Of a stretch of 12,111 bases of DNA, positions 1 through 6,319 are shown piece after piece (position 1 is the stretch's first letter; each line of letters starts with the position of its first letter). The translations under genes were made by a program, and so were the position numbers. The stretch lies in the NCBI GenBank assembly GCA_051868045.1, contig JBJDZN010000006.1, forward strand, positions 1 through 12,111, read 5' to 3'. Source of the stretch: CAKSQF01 sp051868045. Lineage in GTDB: Bacteria > Bacillota > Clostridia > Oscillospirales > CAG-272. The notes under the pieces are model-generated. The model was not told the origin of the DNA and searched no databases. It saw only the letters and a program-made list of their open reading frames with translations.

Positions 1-71
1 AGCTTTCACCCTTTCTCCGAAAAGAAAATGCCGCATCGGAAGACCGATGACGGCGCCGTCCTCTTTTCTCT
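1..71 (-). other. 5' leader of a leftward transcript, with two small hairpins
   Basis: This stretch lies downstream of the leftward promoter at 78-106 and should be the untranslated leader of a gene beyond the left edge. It contains a perfect stem-loop (arms CATCGG 34-39 and CCGATG 44-49, loop 40-43) and an adjoining 12-base perfect palindrome at 49-60 (GACGGCGCCGTC). Read leftward, a purine-rich GGAGAAAGGGTG-like stretch follows near bases 7-18, which could be the ribosome binding site of a start codon just outside the window. No ORF on this strand can be assigned here. Confidence 0.45.
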
Positions 72-77
72 GTAAAT

Positions 78-106
78 ATTATACTATATTTTATGCCGTC
101 TGTCAA
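78..106 (-). promoter_or_regulatory. Leftward sigma-A-type promoter
   Basis: On the minus strand the -35 box is TTGACA (101-106) and the -10 box is TATAAT (78-83), separated by exactly 17 bases, so both hexamers match the consensus perfectly. Transcription would start near base 71 and leave the window to the left. It is divergent from the ABC-operon promoter at 201-229. Confidence 0.8.
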
Positions 107-136
107 TGCCGGTGGGGAAATTTATTCAAAATCGTA

Positions 137-174
137 GAAATTGCCAAAAAAAAGCGGTGAAGTTTGGCAATTTC
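137..174. promoter_or_regulatory. 12-bp inverted repeat between divergent promoters, probable operator
   Basis: The arms GAAATTGCCAAA (137-148) and TTTGGCAATTTC (163-174) are perfect reverse complements separated by 14 bases. The repeat lies about 30 bases from the leftward -35 box and about 26 bases from the rightward one. Neither promoter transcribes it, so a protein-binding site is more likely than a terminator. The binding protein is unknown. Confidence 0.6.
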
Positions 175-183
175 CATGCAAAA

Positions 184-212
184 ACTTTTGCCGTGAAAGG
201 TTGACTTTTGCC
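184..212 (+). repeat. Direct repeat ACTTTTGCC x2 overlapping the ABC-operon promoter
   Basis: ACTTTTGCC occurs at 184-192 and again at 204-212, a 20-base period (about two helical turns). The second copy overlaps the end of the -35 box (201-206) and runs into the spacer. It continues as TTGCCAA (208-214), the same core found in the inverted repeat at 137-174. These may be additional half-sites of one regulator; this is inference from spacing and shared sequence. Confidence 0.4.
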
Positions 213-229
213 AAGTTCTGTGCTAAAAT
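201..229 (+). promoter_or_regulatory. Promoter of the ABC/DUF1854 operon
   Basis: The -35 box TTGACT (201-206) and -10 box TAAAAT (224-229) are 17 bases apart, with an extended-10 TGC at 221-223. The predicted start is near base 236, giving a leader of about 60 nt that ends in a strong AGAAGGGGAG ribosome binding site before the first gene. Confidence 0.75.
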
Positions 230-295
230 AGCCGTTGTACGGAAAAAACAAAACAGCAAAATAAATGACAAAAGATTGAAAGAAGGGGAGATTCC

Positions 296-2530
296 ATGAT
301 CGCAAACAGGAAACCAAGCAGCAGCCGCCTGTCCGATGAAACCCTTGCCGTCATGCGGAATGACGGGATCGACTTCGACAGTCGGATTGCATGGGCAATC
401 TCTGATCGGAATGTGCAGGGTGCCTACCATCAGACGGTTGTTATCCTGACGGAAAGCGAAATCATCCTTTTTTGTCAAAATGACGAACCGAGAACCGTTC
501 GCTACCCGGTGAGCGATTTCCTTGAACTGCGAGTGGAAGAGCTGATCTCAGGTTGCCGCCTGATCGGAAAATCCGCTCAGGGGGACAAGCTGCTCAGCTG
601 TATGTCCTTTTCCTGTAAGGATAACTTTTATAAGATCTGCTCGGTGTTTGAGCATCTGACCCACGGACAGAGCTACGAAAAAGAGGAGCCGGAGGAGGTG
701 TACTGCCCCAAATGCGGTATGCGCTATGCCGACAATAGTCGTAAATTCTGTCCTAACTGCACCGATCACAGCAAAGTCCTGTCCCGAATGAGCGTGTTCT
801 TCCTGAAATATCGCATGGAAATGGCACTGATCTTCCTGACGCTGGTGGTCTTGGGCGGACTTGCAGTCATCGCCCCCTATCTCAGTTCGGGCTTCTATTA
901 CGATGAGGTCCTCTCTGCCGACGGCAATTTCTTCGGGCAGATCATCTTCGTTCTGACCCTGATCATTGCTCTGAGACTGCTTCGCATCGGTGTGCAGATG
1001 GTCAGCGACATCATCAGTACGAGAATTACGGCAAAGCTGGTGTATGACATCAAGAAAACCAGCTTCCATGCCATCGAGAAGCTGTCGGTGTCCTACTTTA
1101 CCTCCCGTTCTACGGGAAGCCTGATGAATCAGGTCAACAGCGATGCCGACCGGATCTACTGGTTTTTCGTGGACGGACTGCCGGTTCTCCTGATCAATGC
1201 CATTCAGTTTATAGTCGTACTGATCGTCATGCTGATTATGAATCCTCTTCTGACGCTTCTGGCACTGATTATGGTACCGCTGGTTCTGGTCCTTATGGGC
1301 AAGCTGTACAATCACAACCGCCGTCTCCATGCCAAGCGTTACTCCAAAGAGCGGGCATTGAACGGACTGCTGTCCGACCTGCTTAACGGAATCCGGGTGG
1401 TCAAGTCCTTTGCCGGTGAAAAGATCGAAGCGGCACGTTTCAACCAGTACAACAGTCGGTTCGCCGAGGCGGCGAAAAAGACATCCCTGTACGGGGCAAC
1501 GGCGTTCCCCATGGTGAACGTGCTGGTTTATCTGGGTGTCATCATCATCTGGGCGGTAGGCGGCTGGATGATCATTACCGACAGTTTTGATTTTACTTAC
1601 GGTATGCTGCTGACCTTCGTGTCCTATATGGGCATGATCTACGATCCCATCTATTCCATGATCGGTATGATGCAGACTGCCTCTGAGAGTATGAACGCCA
1701 TGAGTCGGCTTCTCGAAATCATGGATGCCGTTCCCGAAGTTGCAGAAAGCGAGCATCCAGTACCCATGCCCGAGTGCAAGGGTCAGGTCACCTTTAAGGA
1801 TGTGAAGTTTTCCTATATTAAAAACCGCACGGTTCTGGACGGTATTTCCTTTGACATTGAGGCAGGGGGAAATATCGGTATCGTCGGACATACCGGTGCA
1901 GGAAAGTCCACCATTGCCAATCTGCTGATCCGCCTCTATGACGTGGATGAGGGCGAGATTCTGGTGGATGGCATCAATGTCAAGGATCTGTCCTTTAAGG
2001 ATTTGCATAAGAGTATTGCCATCGTATCTCAGGAGACCTATCTGTTTGTGGGAACGATACTGGACAATATCCGTTATTCCAACCCTGATGCCACAAGGGA
2101 GGAAGTGATCCGTGCGGCGAAAGCGGCAGGTGCCCATGATTTCATCTGCAAGCTTTCCGACGGCTACGAAACCATGGTCGGTTTTGGCTATAAAGAACTG
2201 TCCGGCGGCGAGCGTCAGAGAGTTTCCATTGCAAGAGCCCTGCTTCAGGATCCCAAGATCCTGATTCTGGACGAAGCGACGGCGGCAATGGATACCCAGA
2301 CCGAACAGAAGATTCAGAACACTCTGGACGAGCTGTCCAAGGGTCGCACCACCATTACCATCGCCCACAGACTGTCCACTTTGAGAAACGCCGATTACCT
2401 GATCGTCATCAAGGATCGGAAGATGGCGGAATACGGCACTCCCGCAGAACTGATTAAGAAGAAGGGTCTCTACTGGAATCTTTACAGACTCCAGCTTGAA
2501 GCTCTGAAAAATGCGGGAATTGCCGAATAA
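296..2530 (+). CDS. ABC exporter half-transporter with N-terminal beta-rich domain and zinc ribbon (first of pair)
   Basis: This 744-residue fused permease-ATPase of the type IV (MsbA/multidrug-like) exporter class acts in the cytoplasmic membrane. Residues 40-125 are beta-rich and end in a helix, with a pleckstrin-homology-like appearance. A zinc ribbon follows (C137-x2-C140, C152-x2-C155). Six membrane segments fall roughly at 176-198, 213-235, 293-312, 316-336, 408-427 and 438-460. The nucleotide-binding domain has Walker A GHTGAGKST (531-539), Q-loop Q579, signature LSGGE (635-639), Walker B ILILDE (655-660) and H-loop H691, so it looks catalytically competent. Oddly, the X-loop before the signature reads VGFGYKE rather than the usual VGERG. 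The start is chosen for AGAAGGGGAG six bases upstream. It probably heterodimerises with the product of 3157-5394. The transported substrate is unknown. Confidence 0.93.
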   Translation: MIANRKPSSSRLSDETLAVMRNDGIDFDSRIAWAISDRNVQGAYHQTVVILTESEIILFCQNDEPRTVRYPVSDFLELRVEELISGCRLIGKSAQGDKLLSCMSFSCKDNFYKICSVFEHLTHGQSYEKEEPEEVYCPKCGMRYADNSRKFCPNCTDHSKVLSRMSVFFLKYRMEMALIFLTLVVLGGLAVIAPYLSSGFYYDEVLSADGNFFGQIIFVLTLIIALRLLRIGVQMVSDIISTRITAKLVYDIKKTSFHAIEKLSVSYFTSRSTGSLMNQVNSDADRIYWFFVDGLPVLLINAIQFIVVLIVMLIMNPLLTLLALIMVPLVLVLMGKLYNHNRRLHAKRYSKERALNGLLSDLLNGIRVVKSFAGEKIEAARFNQYNSRFAEAAKKTSLYGATAFPMVNVLVYLGVIIIWAVGGWMIITDSFDFTYGMLLTFVSYMGMIYDPIYSMIGMMQTASESMNAMSRLLEIMDAVPEVAESEHPVPMPECKGQVTFKDVKFSYIKNRTVLDGISFDIEAGGNIGIVGHTGAGKSTIANLLIRLYDVDEGEILVDGINVKDLSFKDLHKSIAIVSQETYLFVGTILDNIRYSNPDATREEVIRAAKAAGAHDFICKLSDGYETMVGFGYKELSGGERQRVSIARALLQDPKILILDEATAAMDTQTEQKIQNTLDELSKGRTTITIAHRLSTLRNADYLIVIKDRKMAEYGTPAELIKKKGLYWNLYRLQLEALKNAGIAE

Positions 2531-2553
2531 TGGCGTCCCCGGGCAAACACGAG

Positions 2554-2583
2554 CTGTAAGACTGTAAGATAAGAACTGTAAGA
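2554..2583 (+). repeat. Three copies of CTGTAAGA between the first ABC gene and the DUF1854 gene
   Basis: CTGTAAGA occurs at 2554-2561, 2562-2569 and 2576-2583; the first two copies are tandem and the third follows after six bases. They lie in the 77-base gap just upstream of the DUF1854 ribosome binding site (TAAGG 2596-2600). The gap has no clear promoter or terminator. The copies may be simple slippage or an RNA-level site. Confidence 0.5.
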
Positions 2584-2607
2584 CGGTTAGAAAGGTAAGG
2601 AATTCAT

Positions 2608-3135
2608 ATGGCAGAAGAAAAGCAGTCGATCCAGAACATGGTTGATCTTTCCTATCTGGATCAGACGAATACAGAGTTTTACCGCAGGGGGGACTTTCTT
2701 GCGGTGAAGATCACCAGGAATGGGGAGACCAATGACTGCGGCAGAGTGATCCTGCACAGGCTGTTTCCCTTTTCTGAGCTTTACACCAATATCTCGGTGC
2801 AGAATCCCGACGGCGATGAGGTTGGTTTGATTGCTGACATAAACGCCTTCCCGGACGACGTGGCTGAGATGCTTCGGAAGGAGATCGACGAGCGGTATTT
2901 CGTTCCCACTATCCTGTCCATTGACGACCTTAGGGAGCGTTTCGGCATCTCATCCTGGAAGGTTCATACCGATGTGGGCGAAATTGCCTTTTCGGTTCGG
3001 GACACCTACCGTTCCATGACCTTTTCGGGGGAGGGAACCATCTACATTCTGGATTCCGACGGCAACCGGTATGTAATCCCCGATGTCAACAAGCTGGATT
3101 CCAAATCCTATCGGAAGATTGAACTGTATATCTGA
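2608..3135 (+). CDS. DUF1854 family protein, ABC-transporter partner
   Basis: This 175-residue soluble protein has no signal peptide or membrane segment. It resembles the DUF1854 family: a central R-L-F-P-F-S segment (51-56), EVGLIADI (71-78), ERYFVPTI (95-102), a W117-containing strand followed by TDVG (121-124), and a C-terminal DSDGNRYVIPD (149-159). The family is typically 130-180 residues and is found next to paired ABC exporters. As I recall it, some proteobacterial members are annotated as associated with cyanophycin metabolism, but no cyanophycin gene is visible here. Its position between two half-transporters, 77 bases after the first and 21 bases before the second, implies co-transcription and a role in assembly, regulation or substrate handling of that exporter. 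The biochemical function is unknown. The start is supported by TAAGG seven bases upstream. Confidence 0.85.
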   Translation: MAEEKQSIQNMVDLSYLDQTNTEFYRRGDFLAVKITRNGETNDCGRVILHRLFPFSELYTNISVQNPDGDEVGLIADINAFPDDVAEMLRKEIDERYFVPTILSIDDLRERFGISSWKVHTDVGEIAFSVRDTYRSMTFSGEGTIYILDSDGNRYVIPDVNKLDSKSYRKIELYI

Positions 3136-3156
3136 GACTACGGACGGAGAAGTGCT

Positions 3157-5394
3157 ATGACACAGCATGAAAAGATACTCTATCAACGTTTGCAAAAGAA
3201 AATCCTGTTGGATTATAAAAGCGAGCCACTGGCACTGCTGGAGTACAATATTCCCCTTGAAAAGGGGAAACTGGTACAGGGTGTAACCGTTTTTTATTCC
3301 GATTCCTATCTCCAGATTGAGGGGGAGCGCATCGTCAGGCGGGTTCAGGTTGCTCCGGAAGAGAGATTCGAGGCAAGAGTTTTGTCGGGTGCGGTGCTGA
3401 TGGAGCGCATCTGTCGGGAAGCGGATCAGAACGGTGAGTTTACCGGCGATATTCTTGGGGGAAATCTGGTCTGCAAGGCAACCATGACCTATAAAAGTGC
3501 CTATTTCGCCGTCGCACACCGTCTGACGGCTCTGGCGGAAGGCAAACCCGAGCCCGACAGCGAGGAGCTGATGAACCGCAAATGCGTCAAGTGCGGTCGT
3601 CCTCTCCGTCCCGGCGAAATCGGAGACAAATGTATCCGGTGCCGGGATAAGAAGCGGTATGTGGCAGAGCTTTGGAAGGTTATGGGATCCGATCGGGTCT
3701 ACCTTATCCTTTCGATCGTTCTGTTCTTTGCCGTGACGGGCATCAACCTGATTTCCCCCTATCTGAGCAAGATACTGGTGGACGATTACATCCAGCCGAA
3801 GAACAGCTTTTTCGTGGGATTTATCTCGGTAATTCTGTCCATGCTGGGGGTCAGCCTGCTGTCAAGGGCTGTCACTATCCTGCGCAGCTGTGTTCTGGTC
3901 AAGGCAAGTTCGGGAATCATTACCAGACTCCGGGACAGCGTCTTTGAGAAGATTCAGAAGCTGTCGGTTGCCAACATCTACCGACGCACGGCAGGCGGAA
4001 TCATGCAGAGGGTGACTTCGGATACCGAACGGATTCAGACCTTCCTGACCGATAATCTTCCCGGAATTATGGAGCAGACCACGCTGCTGATCGCCGTTCT
4101 TGCCATCATCATCGTCTATGACTGGCGGTTGGCACTGCTGCTTATCATCCCTCTCCCGTTGTTTTTGGTTGCCCATCGGCTTTTCCGTAACCATACCCGT
4201 AAAATGTACCATCGCCAGTGGCAGTGTTCAGGAAAGGTGCGTACGGCTCTGCTGGACATCTTCTCCGGCATCCGGGTGGTCAAAGCGTATGGCAGGGAAA
4301 AGCAGGAAGAGGAACATTTTGACGAATACATTACCCAGGAATGCCGCATCCGTGCCAGAAATGAAAAGTTCTGGGCGATTTTCAATCCACTGGTGAATTT
4401 TCTTGTCAGTTTCGGCGAATTCGTCATTCTTTACTATGCAGGCAGCAAGGTTCTGAGCGGCGAAATGACGCTTGGTACCATGCAGATGTTCTCCTCTTAT
4501 GTGGGACTGGTCTACGGACCCATCCGAATCTTCACCAATATGTCCCGACAGATTACCAACGTTCTGAACTCCACCGCACAGGTTTTTGAACTGTATGATG
4601 AGAAGATCGACGTGGAAGATCAGGAGAATGCCGAAGAGGTGGAAATCAAAGGCGAGATCGAACTGAGAAATGTGGGCTTTGGATATGATGAAGAAAAGCA
4701 GGTACTCCACGGAATCAATCTGACCATCCATCCCGGCGAAATGATCGGCATTGTGGGACGGTCGGGTGTGGGTAAGTCCACACTGATCAATCTGATCATG
4801 AGAATGTACGATGTCACCGAGGGTGAAATACTGGTGGACGGTCGGAACATCAAGACCCTGTCCCAGGAATGTCTGCGATCCCAGATCGGAGCGGTTCTTC
4901 AGGAGACCTTCCTGTTCAGCGGAACGATCTATGACAATATTGCCTATGCAAAGCCCAATGCCACAAAGGAAGAGATCATCCGTGCCGCTAAGTTGGCGGG
5001 TGCCCATGAATTCATCGTCAAGCTGCCGGATGCCTATAATACCTACATCGGCGAGCGTGGCTATACCCTGTCCGGCGGCGAGCGTCAGCGAGTCTCTATC
5101 GCAAGAGCCCTTCTGCACGATCCCCGGATCCTGATTCTGGACGAGGCAACGGCATCGCTGGACACCGAGACGGAAAAGCAGATTCAGGATGCGCTCCAGC
5201 GTCTGATCTCCGATAGAACCACCATCGCAATTGCCCACCGTCTTTCCACCCTGCGTAACGCTACCCGCCTGATCGTACTGGATAAGGGAACCATCGCCGA
5301 GATGGGAACCCATGATGAATTGATGCGTCAGAAGGGCATCTACTACGGTCTGGTTATGGCGCAAAGAGGAATGTCCCGGATGCGTACTGCCTGA
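3157..5394 (+). CDS. ABC exporter half-transporter with N-terminal beta-rich domain and zinc ribbon (second of pair)
   Basis: This 745-residue permease-ATPase is a paralogue of the product of 296-2530 with the same order of parts. A beta-rich N-terminal domain (about 30-125) is followed by a zinc ribbon (C143-x2-C146, C159-x2-C162) and six membrane segments near 180-200, 219-240, 301-320, 325-342, 410-430 and 438-458. The nucleotide-binding domain has Walker A GRSGVGKST (534-542), Q582, X-loop IGERG (631-635), signature LSGGE (638-642), Walker B ILILDE (658-663) and H694. All catalytic residues are present and, unlike its partner, the X-loop is canonical. The coding start has GGAG seven bases upstream. 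The stop is followed immediately by the ribosome binding site of the next gene, indicating one operon. A heterodimer with the first ABC protein is the simplest reading; substrate unknown. Confidence 0.93.
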   Translation: MTQHEKILYQRLQKKILLDYKSEPLALLEYNIPLEKGKLVQGVTVFYSDSYLQIEGERIVRRVQVAPEERFEARVLSGAVLMERICREADQNGEFTGDILGGNLVCKATMTYKSAYFAVAHRLTALAEGKPEPDSEELMNRKCVKCGRPLRPGEIGDKCIRCRDKKRYVAELWKVMGSDRVYLILSIVLFFAVTGINLISPYLSKILVDDYIQPKNSFFVGFISVILSMLGVSLLSRAVTILRSCVLVKASSGIITRLRDSVFEKIQKLSVANIYRRTAGGIMQRVTSDTERIQTFLTDNLPGIMEQTTLLIAVLAIIIVYDWRLALLLIIPLPLFLVAHRLFRNHTRKMYHRQWQCSGKVRTALLDIFSGIRVVKAYGREKQEEEHFDEYITQECRIRARNEKFWAIFNPLVNFLVSFGEFVILYYAGSKVLSGEMTLGTMQMFSSYVGLVYGPIRIFTNMSRQITNVLNSTAQVFELYDEKIDVEDQENAEEVEIKGEIELRNVGFGYDEEKQVLHGINLTIHPGEMIGIVGRSGVGKSTLINLIMRMYDVTEGEILVDGRNIKTLSQECLRSQIGAVLQETFLFSGTIYDNIAYAKPNATKEEIIRAAKLAGAHEFIVKLPDAYNTYIGERGYTLSGGERQRVSIARALLHDPRILILDEATASLDTETEKQIQDALQRLISDRTTIAIAHRLSTLRNATRLIVLDKGTIAEMGTHDELMRQKGIYYGLVMAQRGMSRMRTA

Positions 5395-5412
5395 TCGGAG
5401 GGTTCTGCGACC

Positions 5413-6258
5413 GTGTTTCTGCCGCCTGCTCCCCTGTTTTTCTGTGATATTACGACCCGAAAGGCATGGTTTGTGCTTATGATGGAGCTATCCGAAGAAA
5501 AGAGACGCTTTCTGGAAGCCCTCTCTATGGTTCAGGAAGAACCCTCCGGCAGCGGCGGGATCGGAACCCTCGGAGAGAAGACACTCCACGCCGTCTGTAA
5601 ACTGTACATGGAACCCGATTGCCGCTATCACGAGGTCAAAACCGGAAGTTTTGTGGCAGATATTGCAAGAGATGGGGCGATTGTAGAGATTCAGACCCGT
5701 TCCTTCAACCGTCTTCGGGAAAAACTCAGCTATTTTTTGTCGGAAGGCTATGTGGTGACGGTTGTCTACCCGGTTTCGGCGATTAAATGGCTGTCCTGGA
5801 TGGATATGGAGGAGGGCACGGTCACCGATCGCCGGAAAAGCCCCAAAAAGGGAGGAATTTACGACATCATCCCCGAACTGTACAAAATAAAACCCCTCAT
5901 CGCTCACCCAAATCTGGATTTTACGGTGCTTCTTCTGGAGGTCTGGGAATACCGGATGCTGGATGGCTGGAGCAGGGACAAGAAAAAGGGTTCGACCCGA
6001 TATGAGCGGATTCCCATTTCCCTTGTGGATCGGGTAACCTTCGGCTATTCGGATGGCTTTGCCGCCTTGATTCCAAAGGGACTGCCCGAGACCTTTCAGG
6101 TCAGGGAATTCGCGAAGGCGGCGGGAATATCCCATTCCCACGGGTCAACCCTGTTGTCTATTCTCCATTCTGCAGGAGTTCTGGAACGGGTAGGGAAGAG
6201 CGGACGGATGTTTCTCTATCAGCAGGCAAACAGGCAAGCAACGGATAAAATGAGATGA
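5413..6258 (+). CDS. Uncharacterised protein with PD-(D/E)XK-like nuclease core and C-terminal winged-helix-like segment
   Basis: The product is 281 residues from a GTG start. I recognise this as a conserved clostridial hypothetical family but know no assigned function. Residues 54-94 carry GEKTLH (E55), FVADI (D83) and VEIQT (E92-x-Q94). That E...D...ExQ spacing fits the restriction-endonuclease-like PD-(D/E)XK fold, with Gln in place of the usual Lys. A Lys/Arg-rich stretch RKSPKKG (141-147) and GWSRDKKKGSTRYERIP (185-201) follow. Residues 228-270 resemble a winged helix-turn-helix. The start is uncertain. GTG 5413 has GGAGGG ten bases upstream, but GTG 5473 (GAAAGG eight bases upstream) or ATG 5479 would drop a poorly structured N-terminus and begin near MMELSEEK. 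The gene lies 18 bases after the second ABC gene, so it is probably the operon's last gene. DNA cleavage is inferred, not shown. Confidence 0.8.
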   Translation: MFLPPAPLFFCDITTRKAWFVLMMELSEEKRRFLEALSMVQEEPSGSGGIGTLGEKTLHAVCKLYMEPDCRYHEVKTGSFVADIARDGAIVEIQTRSFNRLREKLSYFLSEGYVVTVVYPVSAIKWLSWMDMEEGTVTDRRKSPKKGGIYDIIPELYKIKPLIAHPNLDFTVLLLEVWEYRMLDGWSRDKKKGSTRYERIPISLVDRVTFGYSDGFAALIPKGLPETFQVREFAKAAGISHSHGSTLLSILHSAGVLERVGKSGRMFLYQQANRQATDKMR

Positions 6259-6261
6259 AAA

Positions 6262-6294
6262 TTCCCCGAATCGCAGAAAATGCGATTCGGGGAA
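6262..6294. terminator. Bidirectional intrinsic terminator between convergent genes
   Basis: A perfect 14-bp stem (6262-6275 with 6281-6294, cores CCCCGAATCGCA and TGCGATTCGGGG) encloses a five-base loop. It sits in the 61-base gap between the stop at 6258 and the stop of the leftward gene at 6320. Read leftward, the stem is followed by a T-rich tract (TTTTCATCTCATTTT); read rightward the T-run is weaker. It probably ends both transcripts, more efficiently the leftward one. Confidence 0.8.
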
Positions 6295-6319
6295 ATCTTG
6301 TCGTTATCGGGCTTGGATT

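Noticed and set aside
137..174. Reading the 12-bp inverted repeat as a transcription terminator
   Set aside because: It lies between two divergent promoters, so neither identified transcript crosses it, and the A-run is inside the loop rather than after the stem.
122..478. Minus-strand frames at the left end (to bases 122 and 126)
   Set aside because: They overlap the operator region and the start of the first ABC gene, lie upstream of the leftward promoter, and show no domain or ribosome binding site.
548..2368. Long open frame of 606 codons antisense to the first ABC gene
   Set aside because: The plus-strand frame has full ABC exporter motifs. The antisense product is His/Gln/Asp-rich with no recognisable domain and no ribosome binding site, so it is a composition shadow.
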